Assembly (NCBI GenBank): GCA_013214945.1
Contig: JABSRT010000030.1
Coordinates: forward strand, 1 to 49,419
DNA length: 49,419 nucleotides
DNA from: Gammaproteobacteria bacterium
Lineage (GTDB): Bacteria; Pseudomonadota; Gammaproteobacteria; Enterobacterales; Psychrobiaceae
Direction of reading: 5' to 3'
The notes beneath the pieces are model-generated. The model did not search any database and was not told the origin of the DNA. It saw only the letters and a program-made list of their open reading frames with translations. Each line of letters begins with the position of its first letter. Position 1 is the first letter of the stretch. The position numbers were made by a program, and so were the translations under genes. Shown piece after piece: positions 6,483 through 17,199 of the stretch.

Positions 6483-8855
6483 TTATGCAGGGAACTTGTC
6501 TGCAAGGTACAACCACGTTGGCAGTACGGTATCAGGGTTAAGTGACAAGCTGTCAATGCCCTCTTCAACCAACCAAGCTGCGAAGTCTTCGTGATCTGAC
6601 GGACCTTGACCACAAATACCAACATACTTACCTTTGACTTTGGCCGCTTGAATCGCCATTGATAACAGCTTTTTAACCGCAGGGTTACGCTCGTCAAACA
6701 ATTTAGACACGATGCCAGAATCGCGATCTAGACCCAGAGTTAACTGCGTTAAATCGTTAGATCCGATTGAGAAGCCATCAAAGTGTTCTAAGAATTCATC
6801 AGCAAGCAACGCGTTAGAAGGCAATTCACACATCATGATAATGCGTAAGCCGTTTTCGCCACGCTTAAGTCCGTGCTCAGCCAGTAGTTCGATAACGGCT
6901 TTGCCTTCTTCAACGGTACGAACAAACGGGATCATAATTTCAACGTTATTAAAGCCCATTTCGTTACGAACACGTTTTAGTGCTTCACATTCAAGTGCGA
7001 AACAGTCTCTGAAGTCTTCAGACAAATAACGAGAAGCGCCGCGGAAGCCCAGCATTGGGTTTTCTTCTTCAGGCTCGTAACGTTCGCCACCTAATAGGTT
7101 AGCGTATTCGTTTGACTTAAAATCAGACATCCGCACAATAACTTTCTCTGGTGAGAAAGCACAAGCCAAGGTTGAAATACCTTCGGTCAGTTTCGCAATG
7201 TAAAACTCAGTTGGGTTTGCGTAACCGGCGATTAATTCGGTAATTTCACGTTGAGTTCGGGCGTCTTGATCGTCAAAGTTAATCAAGGCTTTCGGGTGAA
7301 TACCAATCATGCGATTGATAATAAACTCTAAGCGGGCCAAACCAACACCAGCGTGTGGCAAACGCGCAAAGTCAAACGCACGATCGGGGTTGCCAACGTT
7401 CATCATGATCTTAAGCGGTAGCTCAGGTAAGTTGCTTACTTCAGACGAGGTTACCGTGAAATCGAGCTCACCGTCATAAATGTAACCCGTATCGCCTTCG
7501 GCACAAGACACAGTTACAAATTGGCCTTCTTTGATTAAATCAGTCGCGTTGCCACAACCAACCACGGCAGGAACACCCAGCTCACGCGCAATGATTGCAG
7601 CGTGACACGTACGACCACCACGGTTAGTCACAATCGCTGAAGCGCGCTTCATGATTGGCTCCCAATCGGGATCGGTCATATCGGTTACTAAGATATCGCC
7701 AGGCTCAATGCGGTCCATTTCGTCAATCGACGCTAATACTTTAACGCGACCCGAACCGATTTTACCACCAATAGCACGGCCTTCAGCAATAACGGTGCTG
7801 GTAGCATTAAGCGAGTAACGCTCCATGATGTTGCTGCTTTCGCGTGAACGAACCGTTTCTGGGCGTGCTTGTACTATGTACAATTTACCGTCGTTACCGT
7901 CTTTTGCCCACTCGATGTCCATTGGACGACCGTAGTGTTGCTCAATAACTAAGGCTTGTTTAGCCAGCTCTGTTACTTCAGCATCGGTAATCGAAAACTG
8001 ATGTGAACGCTCGGTTTCAATGTCTTTAATGACAACTTGCTTGCCGTGCTTCGTGTCGTCAGAGTAAACCATTTCAATGAGCTTACTACCAATGTTACGA
8101 CGAACAACAGCAGGACGACCAGCGTTCAATGTTGGCTTGTGCACGTAGAATTCGTCAGGGTTAACTGCGCCCTGTACGACCATTTCGCCAAGACCCCATG
8201 ACGACGTAATAAACACAACATCGTCAAAACCAGATTCCGTATCAAGCGTAAACATAACGCCAGATGACGCAATGTCACTGCGAACCATCCGCTGGATACC
8301 AGCTGATAACGCAACGCCGCGATGGCTATAACCTTGATGAACGCGATATGAAATTGCGCGGTCGTTAAACAATGAAGCAAAAACATGCTTAATCGCTTCA
8401 CGTACGGCGTCTAACCCGACTACGTTTAAAAATGTTTCTTGCTGGCCAGCAAATGATGCGTCTGGCATATCTTCTGCGGTCGCAGATGAACGCACCGCAA
8501 ATGACATACCCGCTGACGAATCAGCTAACTGCTGATAAGCCTCGGCAATTGCCACTTCAAACTGTGGCTGGAACGGGGTATCGAGAATCCATTGACGAAT
8601 TGTCTTGCCTGCATTTGCCAGCGCCGTTAAATCATCAACATTTAAATCATCAAGCAACAGATAAATTTTCTCGTTGATACCGCTGGTTTCTAAAAACTCA
8701 TTGAATGCATCAGCTGTTGTCGCGAAACCGCCCGGTACTTGAACACCTGCGTTTGACAAATTACTGATCATTTCACCTAAAGATGCGTTTTTACCGCCAA
8801 CAACTTCAACATCATTCATGCCAAGCTGTTCATACCAAAGTACATATTTTTGCAC
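6483..8855 (-). CDS. ppsA: phosphoenolpyruvate synthase
   Basis: Converts pyruvate and ATP to phosphoenolpyruvate, AMP and phosphate for gluconeogenesis in the cytoplasm. The 790-aa length matches E. coli PpsA (792). Domain order is the ATP-grasp N-terminal domain (about 15-345, with [20 protein letters not shown]), the swivelling phosphohistidine domain with [15 protein letters not shown] (phosphorylated His about 415-420), and the C-terminal PEP/pyruvate barrel with [10 protein letters not shown] and [15 protein letters not shown] chose the GTG at 8855 because GGAG lies 7 nt upstream; the in-frame TTG at 8861 would sit too close to that site. Divergent from ppsR, its regulator. Confidence 0.97.
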   Translation of the reverse strand: MQKYVLWYEQLGMNDVEVVGGKNASLGEMISNLSNAGVQVPGGFATTADAFNEFLETSGINEKIYLLLDDLNVDDLTALANAGKTIRQWILDTPFQPQFEVAIAEAYQQLADSSAGMSFAVRSSATAEDMPDASFAGQQETFLNVVGLDAVREAIKHVFASLFNDRAISYRVHQGYSHRGVALSAGIQRMVRSDIASSGVMFTLDTESGFDDVVFITSSWGLGEMVVQGAVNPDEFYVHKPTLNAGRPAVVRRNIGSKLIEMVYSDDTKHGKQVVIKDIETERSHQFSITDAEVTELAKQALVIEQHYGRPMDIEWAKDGNDGKLYIVQARPETVRSRESSNIMERYSLNATSTVIAEGRAIGGKIGSGRVKVLASIDEMDRIEPGDILVTDMTDPDWEPIMKRASAIVTNRGGRTCHAAIIARELGVPAVVGCGNATDLIKEGQFVTVSCAEGDTGYIYDGELDFTVTSSEVSNLPELPLKIMMNVGNPDRAFDFARLPHAGVGLARLEFIINRMIGIHPKALINFDDQDARTQREITELIAGYANPTEFYIAKLTEGISTLACAFSPEKVIVRMSDFKSNEYANLLGGERYEPEEENPMLGFRGASRYLSEDFRDCFALECEALKRVRNEMGFNNVEIMIPFVRTVEEGKAVIELLAEHGLKRGENGLRIIMMCELPSNALLADEFLEHFDGFSIGSNDLTQLTLGLDRDSGIVSKLFDERNPAVKKLLSMAIQAAKVKGKYVGICGQGPSDHEDFAAWLVEEGIDSLSLNPDTVLPTWLYLADKFPA

Positions 8856-8989
8856 CGTCAATCTCCAAATTCACTAATGTGGCTATCTAATAATATGGTT
8901 TGTTGCATTCTACACTGCTACAATTTGTTCCGTAAATCATAAAAACGAATAACTCTTAATTAAATTTTATTACAGACAGGTAAATTATT

Positions 8990-9796
8990 TTGCGTAAAGT
9001 CTTTTACATCTCTGATGGGACGGCAATTACCGCCGAAATATTGGGTCACGCGGTCCTTTCTCAATTTGATATTGAGTTTGAACAAATTACTATTCCCTTT
9101 GTTGAGACTCTTGCGAAAGCGACTGAAGTTGCACAACAAATAAACGACAGTTGTATTACCGAGAAACCAGCACTGGTTTTTCATTCAATAATCGATGAGA
9201 ATATTCGAAAAATTATTGAAAGCTGTAATGGCATCAGTTATGACTTTCTAAACACTTTTGTGGCCCCGCTCGAAAAACAGCTCGGCACTAAAGCGGCGCC
9301 GAAAACGCATCGCACTCATGGTATTGCGAACGAAGCGTATAGCGCTCGCATCGACGCGATAAATTACTCGCTTGATAACGACGATGGCATTAGTTTAAAG
9401 CATCTGGATAAAGCTGAAATAATCTTGGTTGGCGTGTCCCGCTGTGGCAAAACACCAAGCAGTCTTTATTTAGCAATGCAGTTTGGCATTGCTACGGCCA
9501 ACTACCCGTTTATTTGCGAAGATATGGACAATCTAAAACTTCCGGCAGAGCTTAAGAAAAATAAAAGCAAAATATTTGGCCTGACTATCGACCCGTTCAG
9601 ACTGCATGAAATAAGAACTCAGCGCCGAGCCGACAGTAAATATGCCTCGTTAAGACAATGCCGTGCTGAAGTTAAAGAGGTTGAGATGCTTTACCGCCGC
9701 GAACGCATCCCATTCATTGATACTACTAAGCATAGTGTTGAAGAAATAACCGCAAAAATCATCGATATCAGCGGACTAAAACGTAAAATGTTCTAA
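8990..9796 (+). CDS. ppsR: PEP synthase regulatory kinase/pyrophosphorylase
   Basis: A 268-aa bifunctional regulator that inactivates PpsA by ADP-dependent threonine phosphorylation and reactivates it by phosphate-dependent dephosphorylation. The N-terminus has [12 protein letters not shown], as in E. coli PpsR. The P-loop-like [11 protein letters not shown] lies at about residues 148-158, followed by ANYPF and GLTIDPFRL. The start is a TTG at 8990 (CAGG upstream); no ATG exists nearby and the length fits the family. It sits head to head with ppsA across a 134-nt gap, the usual arrangement for this pair. Confidence 0.95.
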   Translation: MRKVFYISDGTAITAEILGHAVLSQFDIEFEQITIPFVETLAKATEVAQQINDSCITEKPALVFHSIIDENIRKIIESCNGISYDFLNTFVAPLEKQLGTKAAPKTHRTHGIANEAYSARIDAINYSLDNDDGISLKHLDKAEIILVGVSRCGKTPSSLYLAMQFGIATANYPFICEDMDNLKLPAELKKNKSKIFGLTIDPFRLHEIRTQRRADSKYASLRQCRAEVKEVEMLYRRERIPFIDTTKHSVEEITAKIIDISGLKRKMF

Positions 9797-9840
9797 CGCT
9801 TGCTTAGCTGACAATATGAAATTGTCGATCTAGCCAAAAG

Positions 9841-9864
9841 ACTCGGCATTGATGCCGAGTTTTG
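9841..9864 (+). terminator. probable terminator of ppsR
   Basis: Stem ACTCGGCA/TGCCGAGT with a 4-nt loop, followed by only three T before a G. A moderate terminator placed 45 nt after the ppsR stop. Confidence 0.6.
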
Positions 9865-9884
9865 TGAGCTTACGGCTTTAAAAT

Positions 9885-9914
9885 ACTGGCTGAGTAGGTT
9901 AAGGTTGAGCCAGT
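9885..9914. promoter_or_regulatory. inverted repeat upstream of DAHP synthase gene
   Basis: Arms ACTGGCT and AGCCAGT, 16 nt apart, 23 nt before the start codon. It could be an operator or a leader hairpin. It does not match the TrpR or TyrR consensus clearly enough to name a regulator. Confidence 0.3.
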
Positions 9915-9936
9915 TAAATTAATCGTACTTATAATA

Positions 9937-10995
9937 ATGCCAATAAAAACAGATGAATTAAGAACCACCTATATCGATCGGGTGATCACCCCTAGTCAAT
10001 TAGCCCTAGAATTTCCATTGTCTGACAGTGCCGCCCAAACGCTCATTCAGAACCGTCGTGAGATTGAAGCCATTATCGATGGTACCGATGATCGTTTATT
10101 GGTTATTATCGGCCCTTGTTCTATTCACGATACCGCTGCTGCACTTGACTACGCCAAACGTTTAACTGTGTTGCAACAGCAATATAAAGACAGTTTAGTC
10201 ATTACAATGCGTGTTTACTTTGAAAAGCCTCGTACCATTGTTGGTTGGAAAGGCTTAATTAGTGATCCTGATTTAAATGGCCAATACAAAGCGAACAAAG
10301 GTCTGCGTTTAGCGCGTAAACTTTTAGTCGATATTTCTGAAATGGGCATGCCAATTGCCACCGAATTTTTAGACATGGTCAATGGTCAATATATTGCTGA
10401 TTTAATCTGTTGGGGCGCTGTTGGGGCTCGTACCACTGAAAGCCAAATTCACCGTGAAATGGCCTCAGCGCTTTCATGCCCTGTTGGCTTTAAAAATGGT
10501 ACCGATGGTAATACCAAGATTGCGATTGATGCGGTGCGTGCAGCTCAAGTACCCCATATCTTTTATTCTCCGGATAAAGATGGCCAAATGACAGTTTACC
10601 GCACCCATGGCAACCCGTTTGGTCATGTGATCCTGCGTGGCGGTAAAGAGCCAAATTATAGTGCACAGCACATTGCACACGCTTGTGCTCGTTTAAATGA
10701 AGCCGAACTGCGCCCAGCAGTAGTGATTGACTTTAGCCACGGTAACAGCCAAAAGCTTCATACTAATCAGTTACTCGTTGCCAAAGATATCATGGCGCAA
10801 ATGCGCGAAGGTAGCCGCCAAATATCGGGCATCATGGCCGAGAGCTTTATTGAGCAAGGCAATCAGAAAGTGATTGAGGGTCAGCCGTTAGTTTATGGCC
10901 AAAGCATTACCGATGCTTGCATCCATTGGGGTGATACTGAGACTTTATTAGCCGATTTAGCCGACGCATCGGCTGCAAGAATGGCTAAAGGTTAA
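9937..10995 (+). CDS. aroH: 3-deoxy-7-phosphoheptulonate synthase, AroH-like
   Basis: First enzyme of the shikimate pathway: condenses phosphoenolpyruvate with erythrose-4-phosphate. It is 352 aa, type I-alpha, with LLVIIGPCSIHD, MRVYFEKPRTIVGWKGLISDPDLNG, GARTTESQIHREMASALSCPVGFKNGTDGN and VIDFSHGNSQK, all catalytic or metal-binding family blocks. The N-terminal TDELRTTYIDRVITPSQLALEFP resembles the E. coli Trp-sensitive AroH more than AroF or AroG, so the feedback inhibitor may be tryptophan (inference). Converges with the GGDEF gene only 13 nt away, with no terminator between. Confidence 0.92.
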   Translation: MPIKTDELRTTYIDRVITPSQLALEFPLSDSAAQTLIQNRREIEAIIDGTDDRLLVIIGPCSIHDTAAALDYAKRLTVLQQQYKDSLVITMRVYFEKPRTIVGWKGLISDPDLNGQYKANKGLRLARKLLVDISEMGMPIATEFLDMVNGQYIADLICWGAVGARTTESQIHREMASALSCPVGFKNGTDGNTKIAIDAVRAAQVPHIFYSPDKDGQMTVYRTHGNPFGHVILRGGKEPNYSAQHIAHACARLNEAELRPAVVIDFSHGNSQKLHTNQLLVAKDIMAQMREGSRQISGIMAESFIEQGNQKVIEGQPLVYGQSITDACIHWGDTETLLADLADASAARMAKG

Positions 10996-11008
10996 TTGCC
11001 AAGTCGCG

Positions 11009-12814
11009 TTATGGCGCCAACTCAGGCAATTGCTTAAATAACTTCGTACTGATTAGCTCACTGTTTTGCGGTGGGCCAAACAGTGAGCCCTGCATCACTG
11101 AACAACCATAACGTTCTAATAATTTTTGCTGACCAAGATTTGTAATGCCACTGGCGGAAATTGTAAAGCCCATCGTTTTGCTCATGGCAATTAGTGCCTG
11201 AACTAACAAGCGATGTTTGTCTGACTTAAGCACATTGCCAACACAATTATCTGCTAGCTTGACCCCACTAATCGGCAATGTCGTAAAATGGTTCATCGAC
11301 GTAACACTACAGCCAAAATCACTCGCTATAATCTGAACCCCAAGCCGATCTAAGTTCGCTAATAACTCATTGCTACTGTCGTATTGTACCGCGGTTTCAA
11401 TGTCTTTTATTTGTAACACCAATTTTTCGGCGCCCAGCCCGGTTGATTTGAGCGTGTTAGCTATGTGGCCGACTAATCCAGTATTTTTAAAATGTGCAGG
11501 ATACAGATTAAAGGTTACTGTTAAGTTGTCATGGCCTAACTCATTCCACAAGACCATTTGCAGGCAAGCTTGATTAATAATTCGCTCTGTCATTGGAATA
11601 ATTAATTCAGTGTCTATCGCAATCGACAAGAAATCATTAAGCGGTATAAAACTGCCATCGCGCTGACGCCACTTAAATGTTGCTTCTAGCGCGGTAATTT
11701 TACAATTTACAACATCGATAATTGGCTGATATACCGTCTCTATTTCATTGTTGTAAACTGCTTTCTTTAATTTTGTAATCAACAGCATCCGAACGTTGCC
11801 ATCGAGTGCATAGGCTGATGTAAAAAACTGACAATTGTTACGCCCCAAGCGTTTCGCTTGGTACATTGCTAAATCTGCGTGTTTAATTAAGCTACTGTAA
11901 TCTCTACCATGTTCTGGGAAAGTAGCAACACCAATACTGCCAGACACATAAGCTTCCTGACCTGCGATGGTTACTACGGGTAATAAGCTTTGTCTGATCG
12001 CTTCAGCACGAGATTCTATTTCTGCGTCGCTAGCAATGTTGTTTAACAGCAAAATAAATTCATCACCGCCATGGCGTGACAATAAGTCATCAGACGTAAG
12101 GTGCGCACCAATTCGCCGAGCAGCTTCAATTAACAACACATCACCACTGTCGTGGCCTAACGTATCATTGACGTATTTAAAGCCATCAAGATCGATAAAA
12201 ATCACCGCTAGGCGCGTTCTTGATACCGCAGCTTGGCTGATTGCAGTTTTTAAATGTTCTGTTAATTTAAGCCGATTTGGCAATTTGGTTAAAGAATCGT
12301 GGTAGGCCATGAAGTAAACTTGACGCTCTTTAGAGCGTAATTTGGTGACTTCGGTAATGTTCCACACCCGTCCGACCACGGCGCCTTTGACACATTGAGG
12401 TAGTGAGACAATCTCGAACATTCGGCCATAGGTTAACGTTACAACCAACTCTGCACGCGCTTGACCTGAACGAAAAACCTGACTAAAACTTTGTAAAACA
12501 TCCGGATAATCAACGATACTTGGCGCTAACTGACTAAATATATTCTGCGGTTCATCAACCCGTAATTGGGCCAACAAAAATGTTGCTTTGTGATTTAAGC
12601 GAGTGACATTGCCTTTGCGATCGGTAACGATAATGGCAGTAGTGGTAGAGTCGAGCGTTGCTTGGGCCGAACATAATAAATATTCAAGCGCTTGCTGCTT
12701 AGCATCGGCTTGAGTATAGCAATAATCTATTTCTGCAATAAAGTCAGTTAACTTTATCTGCATATTTTTCTCAGGGAGATACTCCGCTATCTGGTCTATT
12801 AATTCTTGATGCAC
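11009..12814 (-). CDS. PAS-GGDEF-EAL protein; active-looking GGDEF, degenerate EAL
   Basis: A 601-aa cyclic-di-GMP signalling protein. A PAS domain lies at about residues 45-145 (TTTAIIVTDRKGNVTRLNHKA). A GGDEF domain at about 165-335 has the intact motif RHGGDEF, so diguanylate cyclase activity is plausible. The EAL-like domain at about 350-590 is degenerate: EAT replaces EAL, SDFG replaces the DDFG metal motif, and the usual AEGVET is ASGITN, so phosphodiesterase activity is probably lost. No membrane helices are evident. The GTG at 12814 is preferred because AAGGGA lies 6 nt upstream; the frame stays open to 12883. Confidence 0.88.
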   Translation of the reverse strand: MHQELIDQIAEYLPEKNMQIKLTDFIAEIDYCYTQADAKQQALEYLLCSAQATLDSTTTAIIVTDRKGNVTRLNHKATFLLAQLRVDEPQNIFSQLAPSIVDYPDVLQSFSQVFRSGQARAELVVTLTYGRMFEIVSLPQCVKGAVVGRVWNITEVTKLRSKERQVYFMAYHDSLTKLPNRLKLTEHLKTAISQAAVSRTRLAVIFIDLDGFKYVNDTLGHDSGDVLLIEAARRIGAHLTSDDLLSRHGGDEFILLLNNIASDAEIESRAEAIRQSLLPVVTIAGQEAYVSGSIGVATFPEHGRDYSSLIKHADLAMYQAKRLGRNNCQFFTSAYALDGNVRMLLITKLKKAVYNNEIETVYQPIIDVVNCKITALEATFKWRQRDGSFIPLNDFLSIAIDTELIIPMTERIINQACLQMVLWNELGHDNLTVTFNLYPAHFKNTGLVGHIANTLKSTGLGAEKLVLQIKDIETAVQYDSSNELLANLDRLGVQIIASDFGCSVTSMNHFTTLPISGVKLADNCVGNVLKSDKHRLLVQALIAMSKTMGFTISASGITNLGQQKLLERYGCSVMQGSLFGPPQNSELISTKLFKQLPELAP

Positions 12815-12888
12815 TTTACATTCCCTTGTATTCGTACTGCTATCAGTTGATCTGACAATCTTTAGATTAATGCGGTTAACCACAACTT

Positions 12889-12921
12889 ATACCAATTTTG
12901 ATAATTTAACGGAATTGGTAT
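12889..12921. repeat. short inverted repeat sharing the ATACCAATT end motif
   Basis: ATACCAATT and AATTGGTAT flank 15 nt. These ends match the terminal repeats of the longer element just downstream, so this may be a minimal or internally deleted relative. Confidence 0.45.
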
Positions 12922-12962
12922 TAAATTGATTAACCCGGTGAATGTCCATGATCACAGGGCTA

Positions 12963-13121
12963 ATACCAATCTCATTAATTAAGTGATCATCGGTGCTTGA
13001 TCAAACCCATCTAGCCTGCGTTGCTCTCATTCCTAATAGCTTACTATTACTCAATCGAGCGCCTTGTCTAAATTAATTGTCTCCACGCACAACTAGGTCA
13101 TAAATTTAATGCAATTGGTAT
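12963..13121 (-). mobile_element. MITE-like dispersed repeat, copy 1
   Basis: A 159-bp non-coding element. The left end ATACCAAT..CATTAA and right end TTTAATGCAATTGGTAT are inverted repeats. On the minus strand the core contains ACAAGGCGCTCGA, then AATAG..AGCTATT, then TGAGAG..ACGCAG, which is shared with copy 2 at 32253-32457. It has no coding capacity, so it would be non-autonomous. It fills the gap between the GGDEF gene and the NIF3-family gene. Confidence 0.7.
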
Positions 13122-13171
13122 AATCTTTAAACTAGCATAACAATTTGCTGAAAAACTTCAATCATAAAATA

Positions 13172-13933
13172 TTAAGCCGGGTTGGCAATGTCAATAAATT
13201 CAACCTCAACTGAAAATTGTTTGGCTAAATGTTGCCCCAAGGCTTTGATTCCATAACGCTCAGTGGCGTGGTGACCGGCGGCAAAAAAAGCAATGTCATA
13301 TTCACGCGCTAAATGAATCGTTTGCTCTGACACTTCACCACTAACAAAGGCATCAATGCCCTGCTCTCCAGCCATTTCAATAAAACTTTGGCCACCGCCA
13401 CTGCACCAAGCAACCGTTTTGATCAATTTATCGTTAGCACCTTCAATCAGTGGTGTCCGACCAAGTTGCTGCTCAATCACTTGACCAAACTCGGCTACGG
13501 TCGTTGGCGTTATTAAGTTACCTTTTACCGCGACACTTTGTGGATTACCGGCCTCTAAGCCCGTAGTATTTTCAATGCCAAACAATTTAGCCAATTGCGC
13601 ATTATTGCCCAAGGTCGGGTGAATATCTAACGGTAAGTGATAAGCGATAAGGTTGATGTCGGCATCAAGCAAGGCTTTAATACGATTGCGTTTAAGCGAG
13701 GTAATAACGGGTGATTCGCCCTTCCAGAAATAGCCATGATGAACCAATAAAGCATCTGCGCCAGCAGCGACAGCGGCATCAACTAAGGCTTGTGAGGCGG
13801 TTACACCAGTAACAATTTTGGTAATACTGTCAGTACCTTCAACCTGCAGACCATTAGGGCAATAGTCTTTTATTTTTGAAGGGGCAAGGGTTTGGTCTAA
13901 GTAAGCCAATAATTGGCTTCGGGTAACAGTCAT
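13172..13933 (-). CDS. ybgI: NIF3/YbgI-family dinuclear metal protein
   Basis: A 253-aa member of the GTP cyclohydrolase I type 2/NIF3 family, which forms toroidal hexamers with a two-metal site in each subunit. Its cellular role is poorly defined. The metal-binding histidine motifs are visible: LVHHGYFWKGE (about residue 64), AYHLPLDIHPTLGNNAQLA (about 97-115) and FAAGHHATERYG near residue 218. Length matches E. coli YbgI (247). Transcribed alone after the rplT terminator. Confidence 0.93.
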   Translation of the reverse strand: MTVTRSQLLAYLDQTLAPSKIKDYCPNGLQVEGTDSITKIVTGVTASQALVDAAVAAGADALLVHHGYFWKGESPVITSLKRNRIKALLDADINLIAYHLPLDIHPTLGNNAQLAKLFGIENTTGLEAGNPQSVAVKGNLITPTTVAEFGQVIEQQLGRTPLIEGANDKLIKTVAWCSGGGQSFIEMAGEQGIDAFVSGEVSEQTIHLAREYDIAFFAAGHHATERYGIKALGQHLAKQFSVEVEFIDIANPA

Positions 13934-13983
13934 AACAACACTCTAGATTAAATATATAATGAGTATTGTAACTGCTTTAAACC

Positions 13984-14010
13984 AAAAAAAGGAACCCGAA
14001 GGTTCCTTTT
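13984..14010 (-). terminator. terminator of the thrS-infC-rpmI-rplT operon
   Basis: On the minus strand the stem AAAAGGAACC/GGTTCCTTTT is closed by a TTCG tetraloop and ends in a run of T. It begins 23 nt after the rplT stop. A textbook strong Rho-independent terminator. Confidence 0.95.
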
Positions 14011-14032
14011 CACTTTAAATCAAAAAGATGAA

Positions 14033-14386
14033 TTAAATAGCAGCTTTCGCTTTCTCAACAAGAACGCTAAATGCGTACTTATCGAATACAGCGATATCAG
14101 CTAGGATCTTACGATCGATCTCGATAGATGCTTTCTTAAGACCGTTGATGAAACGGCTGTAAGATAGACCATTCTGGCGAGATGCAGCATTAATACGAGC
14201 AATCCAAAGTTGACGGAATTGACGTTTACGCTGACGACGGTCACGGTAAGCATATTGACCAGCTTTAGTTACAGCTTGGAACGCTACACGATAAACACGT
14301 GAACGTGCGCCGTAATAACCTTTAGCTTGCTTTAATACTTTCTTGTGGCTCGCGCGAGCCGTTACACCACGTTTTACTCTAGGCAT
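14033..14386 (-). CDS. rplT: 50S ribosomal protein L20
   Basis: 117 aa, the usual length for L20, which nucleates 50S assembly on 23S rRNA. The highly basic N-terminus [20 protein letters not shown] and the segment [20 protein letters not shown] are diagnostic. GGAG lies 8-10 nt before the ATG. Last gene of the operon. In relatives L20 also represses rpmI-rplT translation by binding the leader RNA. Confidence 0.98.
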   Translation of the reverse strand: MPRVKRGVTARASHKKVLKQAKGYYGARSRVYRVAFQAVTKAGQYAYRDRRQRKRQFRQLWIARINAASRQNGLSYSRFINGLKKASIEIDRKILADIAVFDKYAFSVLVEKAKAAI

Positions 14387-14411
14387 TTTTCAAATTCTCC
14401 AATAACTTCGA

Positions 14412-14609
14412 CTATGCGAAAGGTAACATGCGGTTGATAGAAGGAACGTCCACTTTATGGATCATACCTTTAGCACGCAATTGACGCTTACGCTTAGTGC
14501 TTTTCTTAGTCAAAATATGACGAAGGTGGTTATGTTTGAACTTGAAGCCGCCAGAACCCGTTTTTTTGAAACGTTTTGCAGCGCCTTTGTTGCTTTTCAT
14601 CTTAGGCAT
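14412..14609 (-). CDS. rpmI: 50S ribosomal protein L35
   Basis: 65 aa, starting [20 protein letters not shown] at the ATG at 14609. The open frame extends to 14660, but the conserved L35 N-terminus fixes this start. The rest ([17 protein letters not shown]) is typical and very basic. 25 nt upstream of rplT and 103 nt downstream of infC. Confidence 0.97.
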   Translation of the reverse strand: MPKMKSNKGAAKRFKKTGSGGFKFKHNHLRHILTKKSTKRKRQLRAKGMIHKVDVPSINRMLPFA

Positions 14610-14712
14610 TATATTTCTTCTACTTCGCATTGGGTTAATAGTAGGTAGTAAGGCGTACAAAAATAGTGGCTTAGCAAGCTAAGCCACTATTTTGCAACTT
14701 GAGTTGCCTTAA

Positions 14713-15255
14713 CTACTTCTTTTTCGGTGCAAGTACCATCACCATTTGGCGACCTTCCATTGAAGGAAAAGACTCCACGTTGGTCAGTTCAGCTAAATCA
14801 GCTTTAATACGATTCAATAGCTTAGTGCCCAAACCTTGGTGTGCCATCTCACGACCACGGAAACGAAGTGTAACTTTCACTTTGTTGCCGTCTTCGATAA
14901 AGCGATTCAGGTTGCGTAGTTTTACCTGATAATCGCCTTCGTCAGTTCCAGGGCGGAATTTTATTTCCTTTAACTGGATCTGCTTATTTTTTTGACGCTG
15001 TTCTTTGTCTTTTTTCGATTTCTCGAAAATATATTTACCATAGTCCATTACACGACAGACAGGAGGCTCGGCATTTGGACTAATTTCAACTAAATCCAAA
15101 TTAGCTTCTTCAGCAGAAGCGATAGCTTCGCGAAGTGTAACAATACCAACAGGTGTTCCTGAAGCATCAGTTAAACGAACTTCACTTGCGGTGATTTCAC
15201 CGTTTATTTGGTGCAAATTCTTTTTTTGCACTTGTCCTCTTCTTGCGCCTTTAAT
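14713..15255 (-). CDS. infC: translation initiation factor IF-3, AUU start
   Basis: IF-3 binds the 30S subunit and proofreads start-codon choice. The true start is ATT at 15253-15255, giving 180 aa that begin M-K-G-A-R-R-G-Q and continue to [12 protein letters not shown], which aligns with E. coli MKGGKRVQ...INGEI. GGAGG lies 8 nt upstream and overlaps the thrS stop region. A GTG-initiated 172-aa reading would lose the conserved MKG start. The AUU start lets IF-3 repress its own translation, as established in E. coli. Body motifs include [15 protein letters not shown] and [20 protein letters not shown]. Only 3 nt separate it from thrS. Confidence 0.97.
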   Translation of the reverse strand: MKGARRGQVQKKNLHQINGEITASEVRLTDASGTPVGIVTLREAIASAEEANLDLVEISPNAEPPVCRVMDYGKYIFEKSKKDKEQRQKNKQIQLKEIKFRPGTDEGDYQVKLRNLNRFIEDGNKVKVTLRFRGREMAHQGLGTKLLNRIKADLAELTNVESFPSMEGRQMVMVLAPKKK

Positions 15256-15258
15256 CAG

Positions 15259-17199
15259 TTATTCCTCCAGTTGTTGTAGACTACGGCTGTTAATCTCGTT
15301 TTGTAAGGTGTCTAGGAAAGACTCTATTGACATTTTCCCTAAATCAACACCGTTACGAGTTCGAACAGCAATTTCTTTTGCTTCGACCTCTTTATCGCCA
15401 ATGACGATTTGGTAAGGTACCCGCTTTAAAGTATGTTCACGGATTTTAAAGCCTATCTTCTCATTTCTCAAGTCCGATTTGGCTCTAATTCCAAAAGATT
15501 TCAATTTATTAACGATTTCTGTGACATATTCACTCTGTTTGTCGGTAATATTCATTACCACAACCTGAGTTGGTGAAAGCCATGTCGGAAATTTACCCGC
15601 ATACTCTTCGATTAAAATACCGATGAAGCGTTCTAAAGATCCTAAAATTGCTCGGTGAATCATCACTGGCGTATGCCGTTCATTGTCTTCAGCAACAAAA
15701 GTTGCGTCTAAACGTTCAGGCATCGAGAAATCAAGCTGTATTGTACCACATTGCCACGCACGACCTAGACAATCATGCAAAGTAAATTCGATTTTAGGAC
15801 CATAAAATGCGCCCTCGCCCGGTTGCAGATCATATTCTAGGTTATTGGCGATTAAAGCATCTCTTAATGAAGCTTCTGCGCTGTCCCAAACTTCATCACT
15901 GCCAACACGCTGTTCAGGGCGAGTTGAAAGTTTAATGCGAATATCGTCAAAACCAAAGGTCTCATAACAATCGAAAACCATTTTAATACACGAAGTGACT
16001 TCACTAAGAATTTGATCAGGTGTACAGAAAATATGAGCATCATCTTGAGTAAACGCACGTACGCGCATTAGACCATGTAAAGCGCCAGATGGCTCATTAC
16101 GGTGACACGAACCAAATTCAGCCATTCGTAACGGTAAATCACGGTACGATTTTAAACCCTGATTAAAGATTTGAACATGACCTGGGCAGTTCATTGGTTT
16201 AATCGCATAATCACGATTCTCTGAACTGGTGGTAAACATACCATCACTGTATTTGTCCCAGTGACCTGATTTTTCCCACATTGAACGATCCATTATCTGT
16301 GGACCTTTCACTTCCTGGTAATCATATTCAGTTAGCTTTTCACGAATAAAGGTTTCTAATTCGCGGAAAATTGTCCAGCCATCGTTATGCCAGAATACCA
16401 TTCCGGGTGCTTCTTCTTGCATATGGTACAAGTCTAGTTGCTTGCCAATACGACGGTGGTCGCGCTTTTCAGCTTCTTCTAAGCGCTTTAAGTATGCCTT
16501 AAGTGCTTTTTTGTCTGCCCAAGCGGTGCCGTAAACACGTTGCAGCATTTTGTTTTTAGAGTCGCCGCGCCAATAGGCACCTGCTACTTTCATAATTTTG
16601 AAATTTTGACAGTGACGCATATTTGCCACATGAGGGCCACGACACATATCAATATATTCTTCGTGATGATATAGACCAGGTCGTTGATCCGGTGTTAGCG
16701 TATCAATAATTTCAATTTTATAGCTTTCACCACGTTCTTCAAAAACAGCGCGTGCTTCGCTAACTGAAACCTTTTTACGAATAACATCGTAGTTTTTCTT
16801 GGCCAGCTCTTTCATGCGCTTTTCAAGTTTAGCCAGATCGTCAACTGATAAAGCATGGTCCATGTCGATATCGTAATAGAAACCGTTATCGATGGTAGGG
16901 CCAATCGCCATTTTAGCGTCGGGCCATAATTGCTTAACCGCGTGTCCAATAAGGTGCGCACATGAGTGACGAATAATTTCTAACCCATCATCGTCTTTCG
17001 CGGTCACGATGGCAATTGTAGAATCTTCGGTGATTAATTCACAGGCATCCACTAATTGGCCATTAATTTTACCGGCAACACAGGCTTTGGCTAAACCTGG
17101 CCCGATATCCATCGCAACTTCCATAATAGAGACCGCTTGCTCGAAAGAGCGTTGGCTACCATCTGGCAGTGTAATTGTAACTGGGTTTTGTTCTGACAT
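15259..17199 (-). CDS. thrS: threonyl-tRNA synthetase
   Basis: Charges tRNA-Thr; class II synthetase of 646 aa. Domains in order: TGS (1-62, [10 protein letters not shown]), the editing/SAD domain (with [14 protein letters not shown] and CRGPH), the catalytic core with zinc ligands and motif 2 ([26 protein letters not shown]), and the C-terminal anticodon-binding domain (about 545-646). AAGGA lies 6 nt before the ATG. It heads the thrS-infC-rpmI-rplT operon. The 17200-17397 leader may hold the autoregulatory operator known from E. coli, but I could not fold it. Confidence 0.98.
   Translation of the reverse strand: MSEQNPVTITLPDGSQRSFEQAVSIMEVAMDIGPGLAKACVAGKINGQLVDACELITEDSTIAIVTAKDDDGLEIIRHSCAHLIGHAVKQLWPDAKMAIGPTIDNGFYYDIDMDHALSVDDLAKLEKRMKELAKKNYDVIRKKVSVSEARAVFEERGESYKIEIIDTLTPDQRPGLYHHEEYIDMCRGPHVANMRHCQNFKIMKVAGAYWRGDSKNKMLQRVYGTAWADKKALKAYLKRLEEAEKRDHRRIGKQLDLYHMQEEAPGMVFWHNDGWTIFRELETFIREKLTEYDYQEVKGPQIMDRSMWEKSGHWDKYSDGMFTTSSENRDYAIKPMNCPGHVQIFNQGLKSYRDLPLRMAEFGSCHRNEPSGALHGLMRVRAFTQDDAHIFCTPDQILSEVTSCIKMVFDCYETFGFDDIRIKLSTRPEQRVGSDEVWDSAEASLRDALIANNLEYDLQPGEGAFYGPKIEFTLHDCLGRAWQCGTIQLDFSMPERLDATFVAEDNERHTPVMIHRAILGSLERFIGILIEEYAGKFPTWLSPTQVVVMNITDKQSEYVTEIVNKLKSFGIRAKSDLRNEKIGFKIREHTLKRVPYQIVIGDKEVEAKEIAVRTRNGVDLGKMSIESFLDTLQNEINSRSLQQLEE

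Noticed and set aside
9885-9936. TrpR or TyrR operator upstream of the DAHP synthase
   Set aside because: The inverted repeat does not match either consensus well enough to name a regulator.
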